The position numbers and the translations under genes are program-made. This document shows, in pieces, positions 56,013 to 64,000 of a stretch of DNA of 64,000 bases. Below the pieces are notes generated by a model, which searched no databases, was not told where the DNA came from, and saw only the letters and a program-made list of their open reading frames with translations. Numbering within the stretch: the stretch's first letter is position 1; every line of letters begins with the position of its first letter. The stretch comes from Kitasatospora sp. MAA19 (GTDB lineage Bacteria; Actinomycetota; Actinomycetes; Streptomycetales; Streptomycetaceae): NCBI RefSeq assembly GCF_029894125.1, contig NZ_JARXYZ010000020.1, positions 62,001 through 126,000 on the forward strand, written 5' to 3'.

Positions 56013-56551
56013 CGGCTGCTTCCTTTCAGGGGGGTGGCGCGGGCCGCCCGTACCGCGGCCTCCAGGCGGTTCGTCGCCCCGCCGCGCCAGATGTGGCAGA
56101 TGGCCAGCGCCAGCGCGTCGGCGGCGTCGGCCGGCTTGGGCGGGGCGTCCAGCCGCAGCAGGCGCTGCACCATGGCCGTGACCTGTGCCTTGTCGGCCCG
56201 GCCGGAGCCGGTGACGGCCGCCTTGACCTCGCTCGGAGTGTGCAGGGTGACCGGGATGCCGCGCCGGGTCGCACAGAGCATCGCGACCGCGCTGGCCTGG
56301 GCGGTGCCCATCACCGTCCGGACGTTGTGCTGGGCGAACACCCGCTCGACGGCGACCAGGTCCGGCCGGTGCTCGTCGAGCCAGCCCTCTATGCCCTGCT
56401 CCACGAGCAGCAGCCGCGGCCCGATCTCGGCCTCGGCGGGGGTGCGCACCACGCCGACCCCGGCCATCCGCAGCGGCCGGCCCGGCGCACCCTCGACCAC
56501 GCCGATCCCGCACCTGGTCAGCCCCGGGTCCACGCCCAGTACCCGTACCAC
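56009..56551 (-). CDS. ruvC: Holliday junction resolvase RuvC
   Basis: A 180-residue RNase H-fold resolvase. Catalytic acids are Asp8 (GVDPGLTRCG), Glu in VAVERVFAQHN, and the C-terminal ADAADALALAICH pair. The start at 56551 (GTG, MVRVLGVDPG) matches family length; an ATG 38 codons upstream adds an unlike extension. First gene of ruvCAB. Confidence 0.95.
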   Translation of the reverse strand: MVRVLGVDPGLTRCGIGVVEGAPGRPLRMAGVGVVRTPAEAEIGPRLLLVEQGIEGWLDEHRPDLVAVERVFAQHNVRTVMGTAQASAVAMLCATRRGIPVTLHTPSEVKAAVTGSGRADKAQVTAMVQRLLRLDAPPKPADAADALALAICHIWRGGATNRLEAAVRAARATPLKGSSR

Positions 56552-56717
56552 AGCCCCGCCTCTCGTCTCCGACCTGCGAAGGCTACCGTCCGGGTCCGAC
56601 AACCCGACCGACGACACCGGCCCGGCGGTCCTGGGACCACCGGGCCGGACGGTGAGAACGATCACTCACCGACGATCACTCCCGCGCGACCGCGCTACCA
56701 GGAGCGGTCGGCGAGGA

Positions 56718-57476
56718 TCACTCGGCGTCGAGCTGCGCACCGACCTCGTCGGAGATGTCGAAGTTGGCGAAGACGTTCTGCACGTCGTCGCTGTCCTCCA
56801 GCGCGTCGATCAGCTTGAGGATCTTGCGGGCGCCGTCGACGTCCAGCTCGACCTGCATGCTCGGGAGGAAGTTGGCCTCGGCCGAGTCGTAGTCGACGCC
56901 GGAGTCCACCAGCGCGGTGCGCACGGCGACCATCTTGGAGGCCTCGGAGACGATCTCGAACGAGTCGCCGAGGTCGTTGATCTCCTCCGGCTCCTGGTCG
57001 AGGACGACCTCGAAGAGCTTGTCCTCGTCCACGCCGTCAGCCTTGGGGACGATCACGACGCCCTTGCGGGTGAACAGGTACGACACCGAACCCGGGTCGG
57101 CCATCGAGCCGCCGTTGCGGGTCATCGCGACGCGCACGTCGGAGGCGGCGCGGTTGCGGTTGTCGGTGAGGCACTCGATCAGGACCGCGACGCCGTTCGG
57201 GCCGTAGCCCTCGTACATGATGGTCTGGTAGTCGGCGCCGCCGGCCTCCAGGCCGCCACCGCGCTTGACGGCGCGGTTGATGTTGTCGATCGGGACCGAG
57301 CTCTTCTTCGCCTTCTGGATGGCGTCGTAGAGGGTCGGGTTGCCGGCCGGGTCGGGACCGCCGGTGCGCGCCGCCACCTCGATGTTCTTGATCATCTTGG
57401 CGAAGAGCTTGCCGCGCTTGGCGTCGATCACGGCCTTCTTGTGCTTGGTGGTAGCCCACTTAGAGTGGCCGGACAT
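56718..57476 (-). CDS. YebC/PmpR-family regulatory protein
   Basis: A 252-residue three-domain protein of the YebC family. N-terminal signature MSGHSKWATTKHKKAVIDAKRG in part, then NPTLYDAIQKAKKSSVP. Long YebC forms act as transcription regulators, and recent work links some to polyproline translation. The ATG at 57476 has AAAGGAG 6-7 nt upstream. It is located between ruvC and pdxT as in other actinobacteria. Confidence 0.94.
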   Translation of the reverse strand: MSGHSKWATTKHKKAVIDAKRGKLFAKMIKNIEVAARTGGPDPAGNPTLYDAIQKAKKSSVPIDNINRAVKRGGGLEAGGADYQTIMYEGYGPNGVAVLIECLTDNRNRAASDVRVAMTRNGGSMADPGSVSYLFTRKGVVIVPKADGVDEDKLFEVVLDQEPEEINDLGDSFEIVSEASKMVAVRTALVDSGVDYDSAEANFLPSMQVELDVDGARKILKLIDALEDSDDVQNVFANFDISDEVGAQLDAE

Positions 57477-57565
57477 CGCCAGCTCCTTTACGTCGCCAAA
57501 GGGAAATGAAACAGATGAGATCTTACCGGTGTCGTCACCGGTGAGGCGCACACGGTCAACACGGC

Positions 57566-58183
57566 CTACTTGCCCGCCAGGTGCTCCTCGACCATCGCGA
57601 CGAAGTAGGCGTGCACGCGGTGGTCGCCGGTGAGCTCCGGGTGGAAGGAGGTGGCCAGCAGGTTGCCCTGGCGCACGGCCACGATCCGGCTCTCCGGACC
57701 GTCCGCGGCGGGCAGCTCCGCCAGCACCTCGACGCCCGCGCCGACCCCCTCGACCCAGGGGGCGCGGATGAAGACGCCGTGCACCGGCGCGTCGTCCAGG
57801 CCCTGGAAGGCGATCCCGGACTCGAAGGACTCGTTCTGGCGACCGAAGGCGTTGCGGCGCACCGTCATGTCGATGCCGCCGACGGTCTCCTGGTCGTCCC
57901 GGCCGCCCAGGATCTTGTCGGCCAGCATGATCATGCCCGCGCAGGTGCCGTACACCGGCATCCCGGCGGCGACCCGCTCGCGCAGCGGGTCCATCACGCC
58001 GAACAGCAGCGCCAGCTTGGACATGGTGGTGGACTCCCCACCGGGGATGACCAGCGCGTCGACCTCGGCCAGCTCCTCGGCACGGCGCACCGGACGGGCG
58101 AGCGCGTCGGCCTCGGCCAGCGCGACCAGGTGCTCGCGGACGTCACCCTGCAGGGCGAGAACGCCGATGACTGGAGTGCTCAC
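57566..58183 (-). CDS. pdxT: Pyridoxal 5'-phosphate synthase glutaminase subunit PdxT
   Basis: A 205-residue class I glutaminase that feeds ammonia to PdxS. Substrate motif PGGESTT (48-53), nucleophile Cys81 in GTCAGMI, and the His/Glu pair in SFHPELTGD. The GTG at 58183 gives MSTPVIGVLALQGDVREH. Paired with pdxS 96 bp upstream. Confidence 0.95.
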   Translation of the reverse strand: MSTPVIGVLALQGDVREHLVALAEADALARPVRRAEELAEVDALVIPGGESTTMSKLALLFGVMDPLRERVAAGMPVYGTCAGMIMLADKILGGRDDQETVGGIDMTVRRNAFGRQNESFESGIAFQGLDDAPVHGVFIRAPWVEGVGAGVEVLAELPAADGPESRIVAVRQGNLLATSFHPELTGDHRVHAYFVAMVEEHLAGK

Positions 58184-58279
58184 GGTCTTCAACCTCTTCG
58201 ATCGTTCTACGGAAGTACGTGGCGCGGCCCGCCGCGCGCCGAGGGCGCTGCGGCGGGCCGGCACAGCGGTCGCGGGCGA

Positions 58280-59191
58280 TTACCAGCCGCGGTTGGCGTA
58301 GCGCTCGGTCTCCGGCAGGGTGTCGCAGTTGATGCCGACCATGGCCTCGCCGAGGTTGCGGGAGGCGTCCGCGATGATCTTCGGGTCGTCGAAGAAGGTG
58401 GTGGCCTTCACGATGGCGGCGGCGCGCTTGGCCGGGTCGCCCGACTTGAAGATGCCGGAGCCCACGAAGACGCCCTCGGCGCCGAGCTGGCGCATCAGCG
58501 CGGCGTCGGCCGGGGTGGCCACGCCACCGGCGGAGAACAGCACGACCGGCAGCTTGCCGAGCTCGGCGACCTCCTTGACCAGCTCGTACGGGGCGCGCAG
58601 CTCCTTGGCGGCGGCGTACAGCTCGTTGTTGTCGAAGCCGCGCAGCTTGGCGATCTCGTTCTTGATCTGGCGCAGGTGGCGGACGGCCTCGACGACGTTG
58701 CCGGTACCGGCCTCGCCCTTCGAGCGGATCATGGCCGCGCCCTCGGCGATGCGGCGCAGGGCCTCGCCCAGGTTGGTGGCGCCGCAGACGAAGGGGGTGG
58801 TGAAGGCCCACTTGTCGGAGTGGTTGACCTCGTCGGCCGGGGTCAGCACCTCGGACTCGTCGATGTAGTCGACACCGAGCGACTGGAGGACCTGGGCTTC
58901 GACGAAGTGGCCGATCCGCGACTTGGCCATCACCGGGATGGAGACCGCCTCGATGATCTCCTCGATCATGTTGGGGTCGGACATGCGGGCCACGCCGCCG
59001 TCCTTGCGGATGTCGGCCGGAACCCGCTCCAGAGCCATGACGGCCACCGCGCCGGCGTCCTCGGCGATCTTGGCCTGCTCGGCGTTGACCACGTCCATGA
59101 TCACACCGCCCTTGAGCTGCTCGGCCATGCCGCGCTTCACCCGGGCGGTGCCGATCTGCGGCTGGTCTGCGGTGGTGGGGGTGGTGGACAC
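58280..59191 (-). CDS. pdxS: Pyridoxal 5'-phosphate synthase subunit PdxS
   Basis: A 303-residue (beta/alpha)8 synthase making PLP from ribose 5-phosphate, glyceraldehyde 3-phosphate and ammonia. Asp33 (GVIMDVV) and Lys90 (VMAKSRIGH) correspond to the catalytic Asp24 and Lys81 of B. subtilis. The GTG at 59191 has GAGG 6 nt upstream. Confidence 0.97.
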   Translation of the reverse strand: MSTTPTTADQPQIGTARVKRGMAEQLKGGVIMDVVNAEQAKIAEDAGAVAVMALERVPADIRKDGGVARMSDPNMIEEIIEAVSIPVMAKSRIGHFVEAQVLQSLGVDYIDESEVLTPADEVNHSDKWAFTTPFVCGATNLGEALRRIAEGAAMIRSKGEAGTGNVVEAVRHLRQIKNEIAKLRGFDNNELYAAAKELRAPYELVKEVAELGKLPVVLFSAGGVATPADAALMRQLGAEGVFVGSGIFKSGDPAKRAAAIVKATTFFDDPKIIADASRNLGEAMVGINCDTLPETERYANRGW

Positions 59192-59319
59192 GTGAGACCT
59201 CACTCGAAGATGAACCAGTGCTATCGCCCTATGGTAGGCGGAACGGGTGACCCGACCATGCGCCACCAAGTCCAGCCCGGACGACGGGATGCGACAAACG
59301 GGCCGTATCCGAGCACAGC

Positions 59320-59865
59320 CTAGGCGGGCGCCCCCTCGGGCGTGAGAGCGGGCGGCGCGGCATCGTCCATCTCGAACGCCAGCGGGAACGGCGCCTTCCC
59401 GGCAAGCCGGAAGTACCGCACCAGACGGTGCTCGCGCACCGCCCGGGCCGCCCGCACCGCGTCGTTGTGGAACCGGCGGGCCATCGGCACCCGGCGCACC
59501 GCCGCCGTCAGGTCCCGCACCGCGTCCTCGCCGCCCGGCTCGGCCACCAGCGCCGCCACCTGCTCCGGCTCGGCGAGCACCGCCCGCAGCGCCAGGCTCA
59601 GCTGGCTCTCCGCCACCTCACGCTGCTCGTCCTCCGCCTGCCGGGCCGCGTGCGCCGCGTCCAGCAGCAGCAGCGAGGCCGCCGGGTCCAGCAGCGAGGA
59701 GGTGGCCAGCTCCATCGCCACCGAGGCGCGACGGACCAGCTGCGCGTCCAGCGCCGCCCGTGCGGCGTCGATCCTGGCGTGCAGCCGGTCCAACCGACCG
59801 GCCGTCCAACTCAGGTACATGCCGAAGAGCACCACGGCCACGCCGGCCCAGATCCAGGTAGTCAC
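59320..59865 (-). CDS. Small membrane-anchored helical protein (LemA-like?)
   Basis: A 181-residue protein with one N-terminal TM helix (TTWIWAGVAVVLFGMYLSW) and a helical, Ala/Leu/Arg-rich cytoplasmic or outer domain. The segment LDRLHARIDAARAALDAQLVRRA recalls the LemA fold but I cannot confirm it. GTG at 59865 chosen; a TTG 3 codons earlier is possible. No Shine-Dalgarno is evident. Function unknown. Confidence 0.7.
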   Translation of the reverse strand: MTTWIWAGVAVVLFGMYLSWTAGRLDRLHARIDAARAALDAQLVRRASVAMELATSSLLDPAASLLLLDAAHAARQAEDEQREVAESQLSLALRAVLAEPEQVAALVAEPGGEDAVRDLTAAVRRVPMARRFHNDAVRAARAVREHRLVRYFRLAGKAPFPLAFEMDDAAPPALTPEGAPA

Positions 59866-59894
59866 GGGGCGCAACGCTACCGGGTGTCACCGGT

Positions 59895-60260
59895 TCACCC
59901 CTGCGCGCTCGTGCTGCGGTAAGCGTCACGGTCGATGTCGGCGACGTAGACCGCGGTGTGCAGCCGGGTGCCCGGCGCCGGCGCGACGTGCTCGGCCAGC
60001 AGCGCCAGCACGCCCTCGCTGAGCGCCGCCTTGGCCTCCGGTGTACGGCCGGGGAAGATCTGGAACTCGACGTACAGCTGCGCGTCGACCCCCTCGCCCT
60101 CCCCCACCACGACGTCGTCGTTCTGCCGGAACAGCGTCTTGCACGCCTCCGGCTTCGCGTCGATCGTCCGCACCGCGATCCGGTTGATCGCCACGCCCAG
60201 CGCCCGGCGGTCGAAGGAGCCGGCCAGGCTCGGCGAGTAGTCGACGGATATCTGCGGCAT
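59895..60260 (-). CDS. Tautomerase-like protein (5-carboxymethyl-2-hydroxymuconate isomerase family)
   Basis: A 121-residue tautomerase-superfamily protein. Beginning at ATG 60260 (MPQISVDYSPSL) places a proline second, as needed for the catalytic N-terminal Pro1. An ATG 4 codons earlier would block it. The FEIFPGRTPEAKAAL-like part (EFQIFPGRTPEAKAALSEGV) is typical of CHMI. No aromatic degradation genes are nearby, so the true substrate is uncertain. Confidence 0.8.
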   Translation of the reverse strand: MPQISVDYSPSLAGSFDRRALGVAINRIAVRTIDAKPEACKTLFRQNDDVVVGEGEGVDAQLYVEFQIFPGRTPEAKAALSEGVLALLAEHVAPAPGTRLHTAVYVADIDRDAYRSTSAQG

Positions 60261-60341
60261 CGGTGCCCCCATGCGTCACGCCCGTTACGGTCGACCGACC
60301 CTAACCCCGCCGACGCCCCGGAAAGTCCCGGCCGACCGGTT

Positions 60342-61526
60342 TCAGTCCCGGGCCAGCCCGAACCGGCCGCGCCGACCGCTGCGCACGTCCTCCTCGACCA
60401 CCGCCGCGGCCCCCGACGCCACCGTCTCGTACACCGACAGGATGTCCGCGCCGACCGTCGACCAGTCGAACCGCCGCACGTGCCGGGAGGCCGCCTTCCG
60501 CAGTTCCTCCAGCCGCGCCGGGTCACCCAGCAGCCGCAGCGCCGTCCGGGCCAGCGCGTCCGCGTCCTCCACCGGGAACAGCTCGCCCGCTTCCCCGCCG
60601 TCCAGCACCTGCTTGAACGCGTCGAGGTCGCTGGCCAACACCGGGGCGCCCGCCGACATCGCCTCGACCAGGATGATCCCGAAGCTCTCGCCGCCGGTGT
60701 TCGGCGCCACGTACAGGTCCACGCTGCGCAGCAGCCGGGCCTTGTCCCGGTCGCTGACCATGCCGAGGAACTCCACCTGCCGGCGGACCTCCGGCGCCAG
60801 GCCCGCGACGGCCTCCTCCTCGTCGCCCTTGCCCGCCACCAGCAGCCGCACGCCCGGCCGCTCCGCCAGGATCGTCGGCAGCGCCGCCAGCAGCGTCGGC
60901 AGGCCCTTGCGCGGCTCGTTGATCCGGCCGACGAAGCCGATCGTGCCCGGCTCGCCGTCCCTCGCGCCGCCGCTCCAGCGCTGGTCCGGCTCGGCCTCCG
61001 CGAAGAAGCCGACGTCCACGCCGTTCGGGATCACCACCGCGTCCCCGCCCAGGTGCTCCACCAGTGTCCGCCGGGCGTACTCCGACACCGCGATCCGGGC
61101 CCGCATCTTCTCCAGACCCGGCTGCAGGATCGGCGAGGCCGCGATCATCGCCCGCGAGCGCGGGTTGGAGGTGTGGAACGTCCCCACCATCGGCCCGGAC
61201 GCCGACCAGGCGGCCAGCATCGACACGCTCGGCGCGGCCGGCTCGTGCACGTGCAGGATGTCGAACCGCCCCTCGTGCAGCCACCGCCGCGTCCGCGCCG
61301 CCGACAGGACGCCGAAGCTCAGCCGCGCCACCGACCCGTTGTACGGCACCGCCACCGCCCGCCCGGCCGAGACCACGTACGGCGGCAGCGCCTCCTCGTC
61401 CTCGGCCGGCGACAGCACCGACACCTCGTGGCCCAGGCTGATCAGGTGCTCGGCCAGGTCCCGGATGTGGAACTGCACCCCGCCGGGGACGTCCCAGTCG
61501 TACGGGCAGACGATGCCGATCTTCAC
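60342..61526 (-). CDS. pimA: Phosphatidyl-myo-inositol alpha-mannosyltransferase PimA
   Basis: A 394-residue GT4 GT-B glycosyltransferase on the inner face of the membrane. It adds the first mannose from GDP-Man to phosphatidylinositol. N-terminal GGVQFHIRDLAEHL and the donor-site ESFGIILVEAM are present. It follows pgsA and patA in the classic actinobacterial PIM gene order. Confidence 0.94.
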   Translation of the reverse strand: MKIGIVCPYDWDVPGGVQFHIRDLAEHLISLGHEVSVLSPAEDEEALPPYVVSAGRAVAVPYNGSVARLSFGVLSAARTRRWLHEGRFDILHVHEPAAPSVSMLAAWSASGPMVGTFHTSNPRSRAMIAASPILQPGLEKMRARIAVSEYARRTLVEHLGGDAVVIPNGVDVGFFAEAEPDQRWSGGARDGEPGTIGFVGRINEPRKGLPTLLAALPTILAERPGVRLLVAGKGDEEEAVAGLAPEVRRQVEFLGMVSDRDKARLLRSVDLYVAPNTGGESFGIILVEAMSAGAPVLASDLDAFKQVLDGGEAGELFPVEDADALARTALRLLGDPARLEELRKAASRHVRRFDWSTVGADILSVYETVASGAAAVVEEDVRSGRRGRFGLARD

Positions 61527-61634
61527 GGGTTCCTCATGCTCCTTCGGAATGCTCCTGCGCAGACACCGGCAGACACCGGCGGGGCGGCCAGGGCTCGGCG
61601 CCCGGACTTCAGCTCCCGGCCCCGAGGCCCGGGC

Positions 61635-62621
61635 TCAGGACCCGGAGGCCTCCGCCGCCGGCTCGCCGGCCGGCTCCGGCACGGCCGCCCGGGCCGCCTC
61701 GGGACGCGGTCCGGCCGCCTCCCCCACCGTCTCACGGACCGGGAGGTCGGCCAGCCAGAACCGCTGCAGCATGTGCCAGTCCTCGGGGTGCTCGCGGATC
61801 CCCTGCTCCCACACCTGCGCCAGCGCCTGCGTCATCGCCTGCGTCCGCTCCTTGCGGTCGCCCTCCTGCGGCACCGGCACCTCGGGGTGGATCCACGCCC
61901 TCAGCACCGGGCCGTCGTACCAGAGCGTCACCGGCAGCAGCGCCGCCCCGGTCCGCTGGCACAGCGCCGCCGGACCGGCCGGCATCCGGGTCGCCTCCCC
62001 GAAGAACGACACCTCGACGCCCGCCTCCGAGAGGTCCCGGTCCCCCACCAGGCAGACCAGCCGACCCTCGCGCAGCCGTCGCGCCAGGGTGCCGATCACG
62101 TTCACCCCACCACCGGTCAGCGCCAGGACCTCCATGCCCTGGCCCTCCCGGAACTCCACGAACCGGTCGAACAGCCGCTCCGGCTTCAACCGCTCCGCGA
62201 CCGTGGTGAACGGGAAACCCTGCTGCGCCACCCAGGTGCCCGCCAGGTCCCAGTTGCCCATGTGCGGCAGCGCGATGATCGCACCCCGCCCGGCCTCGAT
62301 CGGCGCCCGCAGGTTCTCCAGGCCCTCCGCCTGGACGTCCCGGGCCACCCGGTCCGGGCTCCAGACCGGCAGCCGGAACGACTCCATCCAGTACCGCAGG
62401 TACGAGCGCATCCCGGCCCGGGACAGCGCCCGCATCCCCGCCTCGTCCAGTCCGGGACGGACCCGCCGCAGGTTCGCCTCCAGCTGGAGCACCCGCTTGC
62501 CGCGCCGCCGCCAGGCGTAGTCCGCCAGCCCGTCGAACAGGCTCCGCGCCACCCGCTCCGGCAGGTGCTTCAGCACCGCCCAGCCCAGCGCGTACGCCCA
62601 GTACACCAGTCGGTCCGTCAC
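61635..62621 (-). CDS. Phosphatidylinositol mannoside acyltransferase (PatA-like)
   Basis: A 328-residue LpxL/HtrB-type acyltransferase. The HX4D catalytic motif is His120-Asp125 (LPHMGNWDLAG), and CLVGDRDLSEAG and FFGEATRMPAGPAAL line the site. It acylates mannose of PIM lipids. A Pro/Ala/Glu-rich C-terminal tail (about 295-328) is unusual. It starts 16 nt after the pgsA stop and precedes pimA. Confidence 0.92.
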   Translation of the reverse strand: MTDRLVYWAYALGWAVLKHLPERVARSLFDGLADYAWRRRGKRVLQLEANLRRVRPGLDEAGMRALSRAGMRSYLRYWMESFRLPVWSPDRVARDVQAEGLENLRAPIEAGRGAIIALPHMGNWDLAGTWVAQQGFPFTTVAERLKPERLFDRFVEFREGQGMEVLALTGGGVNVIGTLARRLREGRLVCLVGDRDLSEAGVEVSFFGEATRMPAGPAALCQRTGAALLPVTLWYDGPVLRAWIHPEVPVPQEGDRKERTQAMTQALAQVWEQGIREHPEDWHMLQRFWLADLPVRETVGEAAGPRPEAARAAVPEPAGEPAAEASGS

Positions 62622-62637
62622 CGCAGGACGCCCCCCA

Positions 62638-63285
62638 TCAGCTCCCGGCCGCCGCTCGGTCGGCCTCGAACGCCTCCCGGCGCACGGTCAGCATCCGCTG
62701 GAACACCGTCACCAGGCTGCCCGCGGCCACCAGCCACAGCGCCACCGGCAGCAGCCACTCCACGTACGGCACCCCGAACTTGTGCAGACCCGCGACCCCG
62801 GCCGCCACCAGGCTGGCCACCAGCCGCTCGGCCCGCTCCACCAGCCCCGACACGTCGCACGGCAGCCCCTGGCTCTCCGCCCGCGCCTTGGTGTAGGACA
62901 CCACCAGACCGCTCGCCAGGCAGAAGATCGCCACCGCGCACAGCAGGTTGTCGTCCCCCTTGCCCGCGTACCACATCGCCAGTCCACCGAAGATCGCCGC
63001 ATCCGCGACCCGGTCCAGCGTGGAGTCCAGGAACGCCCCCCACCTGGTGCTCCGGCCCAGCTGGCGGGCCATGTTCCCGTCCACCAGGTCCGAGAAGATG
63101 AACAGCGTGATCGTGATGGTGCCCCAGAAGAACTCCCCACGCGGGAAGAACACCAGCGCACCGGCCACCGAACCGGCGGTACCGATCAGCGTCACGGCGT
63201 CCGGGCTCACGCCCAGCCGGATCAGGAACGCGGCGAACGGGGTCAGAACACGTGTGAAGAAGGCACGCGCGTATTTGTTGAGCAT
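62638..63285 (-). CDS. pgsA: CDP-alcohol phosphatidyltransferase, PIP synthase
   Basis: A 215-residue membrane enzyme with about six TM helices. The full CDP-alcohol phosphotransferase motif D66-x2-D69-G-x2-A-R-x8-G-x3-D87-x3-D91 is present. In actinobacteria this gene next to patA and pimA makes phosphatidylinositol phosphate from CDP-DAG and inositol phosphate. The ATG at 63285 has GGAAGG 2 nt upstream and fits family length. Confidence 0.94.
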   Translation of the reverse strand: MLNKYARAFFTRVLTPFAAFLIRLGVSPDAVTLIGTAGSVAGALVFFPRGEFFWGTITITLFIFSDLVDGNMARQLGRSTRWGAFLDSTLDRVADAAIFGGLAMWYAGKGDDNLLCAVAIFCLASGLVVSYTKARAESQGLPCDVSGLVERAERLVASLVAAGVAGLHKFGVPYVEWLLPVALWLVAAGSLVTVFQRMLTVRREAFEADRAAAGS

Positions 63286-63541
63286 GGCCTTCCCGACCGC
63301 TCCGAATCTCCTGGTACCCGCCTGGCGCAACTCGCGCGGCAGACGGCCGGACGGATCAGCCCGCCCGGCGCACCCATCGTAGCCAGGCCGGGGACACGCT
63401 CCGTCGCACGCACCGCCCGACGACACACCAGCCGCACCCGCACACACGGACGGTCACCGGGTGGCCGCACGACACGCGCCGTCCCGAGACCCGCACCTAC
63501 ACTTTCGAAAGACAGCCCCGGCGCGAGGGGAGGAGACCCCG

Positions 63542-64000
63542 ATGCCCGACCGCAGCACGGCACGAGCCGCCCAGGCACCCGCCGTCACCGGCCCCCGGGA
63601 CCTGCGCAACGTCGTCCTCATCGGCTCCAGCGGTGTGGGCAAGACCACCCTCGCCGAATCCCTCGCCCTCGCCGCCGGCGCCACCGGCCGGGCCGGGCGC
63701 GTCACCGACGGCACCACCGTCTCCGACCACGAGGACATCGAGCACCAGCAACAGCGCTCCGTCCAGCTCTCGCTGCTCCCACTCGAATGGAAGGGCGTCA
63801 AGATCAACCTGATCGACCCGCCCGGCCACCCCGACTTCACCGCGGACCTGCGCGCCGCCCTGCACGCCGCCGACGCCGCCGTCTTCGTCGTCTCCGCCAC
63901 CGACCCGGTCACCGCCCACACCCGCGCACTGTGGCGCGAATGCGCCGCCGAAGGCATCCCGCGCGCCGTCGCCGTCGCCAAGCTCGACCTCGCCCGCACC
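63542..64000 (+). CDS. EF-G-like translational GTPase, N-terminal part (cut by window edge)
   Basis: The first 153 codons. G1 is GSSGVGKT (28-35), G3 is DPPGHPDF (92-99) and the G4 position reads AKLD (146-149) instead of NKxD. The spacing and the RSVQLSLLPLEW segment point to the EF-G2/FusA2 group that is known next to pgsA in streptomycetes rather than to the main EF-G. GGGAGGAG is 6 nt before the ATG. It is divergent from pgsA. The 256-bp space between them shows a CTTTCGAAAG palindrome (63502-63511) and a TACACT-like -10 (63498-63503). Confidence 0.88.
   Translation, partial: MPDRSTARAAQAPAVTGPRDLRNVVLIGSSGVGKTTLAESLALAAGATGRAGRVTDGTTVSDHEDIEHQQQRSVQLSLLPLEWKGVKINLIDPPGHPDFTADLRAALHAADAAVFVVSATDPVTAHTRALWRECAAEGIPRAVAVAKLDLART

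Overview
The window is a 64 kb chromosomal stretch from a high-GC actinomycete, almost certainly a streptomycete (Streptomyces or Kitasatospora). The evidence is the very high GC content with GTG and TTG starts, a BldD with the intact c-di-GMP signature, tandem MltG paralogues, a PgsA-PatA-PimA mannoside operon, and a gene order (pyr operon, bldD, nusB, efp, aro genes, alaS, rpsD, hisS-aspS, relA, apt, secDF, yajC, ruvBAC, pdxTS, pimA, pgsA) that I recognise as core streptomycete synteny.

Layout. 1-5127 (minus): pyrimidine operon pyrR-pyrB-pyrC-orf-carA-carB, tightly overlapped; its pyrR leader carries a perfect PyrR-binding-loop motif abutting the Shine-Dalgarno. 5456-5959 (plus): bldD with a promoter overlapped by a BldD-box-like palindrome. 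6093-10415 (minus): an unknown protein, a thioesterase-like protein, nusB, efp and an M24-family protein that has lost two metal ligands. 10540-13332: a Zur-type divergent cluster of zinc-independent ribosomal protein paralogues (L28, S14, a CobW-like protein, S18 and a disrupted L32 on minus; L33 and L31 on plus). 13400-15223: a cobalamin-riboswitch-controlled nickel/cobalt permease divergent from an ArsR-type regulator. 15293-18999: a GT-B-like protein and a convergent NB-ARC/TPR protein with an amyloid-like N-terminal motif. 19072-25193: nei1, a P-loop kinase and the shikimate genes aroQ, aroB, aroK, aroC, aroE. 25228-33000: two mltG paralogues, ruvX, alaS and two small membrane or associated proteins. 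33070-35675: an AfsR/LuxR-like ATPase without a DNA-binding domain and a TPR protein. 35764-43811: rpsD, rarA, ppk2, a LysR regulator, a GNAT, aspS and hisS. 43823-53828: MBL hydrolase, cyclophilin, DUF349 protein, relA, apt, secF, secD, yajC. 54087-59865: ruvB, ruvA, ruvC, yebC, pdxT, pdxS and a small membrane protein. 59895-64000: a tautomerase-like protein, pimA, patA, pgsA and the 5' part of an EF-G-like GTPase.

How it works together. Most genes are housekeeping and run as minus-strand operons joined by ATGA or GTGA stop-start overlaps and bounded by strong GC-rich hairpins. The accessory content is limited to 10.5-19 kb and 33-35.7 kb.

The most unusual signals are: (1) a 77-bp tandem repeat just upstream of ruvB, with one diverged copy upstream of the gene at 6093-7034, in which every unit is a self-coupled 24-26 codon ORF whose end supplies the Shine-Dalgarno and ATGA start of the next ORF; (2) an L32 paralogue split by a 28-bp perfect palindrome that frameshifts it and at the same time places a Shine-Dalgarno in front of its second half; (3) an NB-ARC protein with an RHIM-like motif but no partner in the window; (4) an apparent M24 pseudo-peptidase and a CobW-like protein with a degenerate P-loop.
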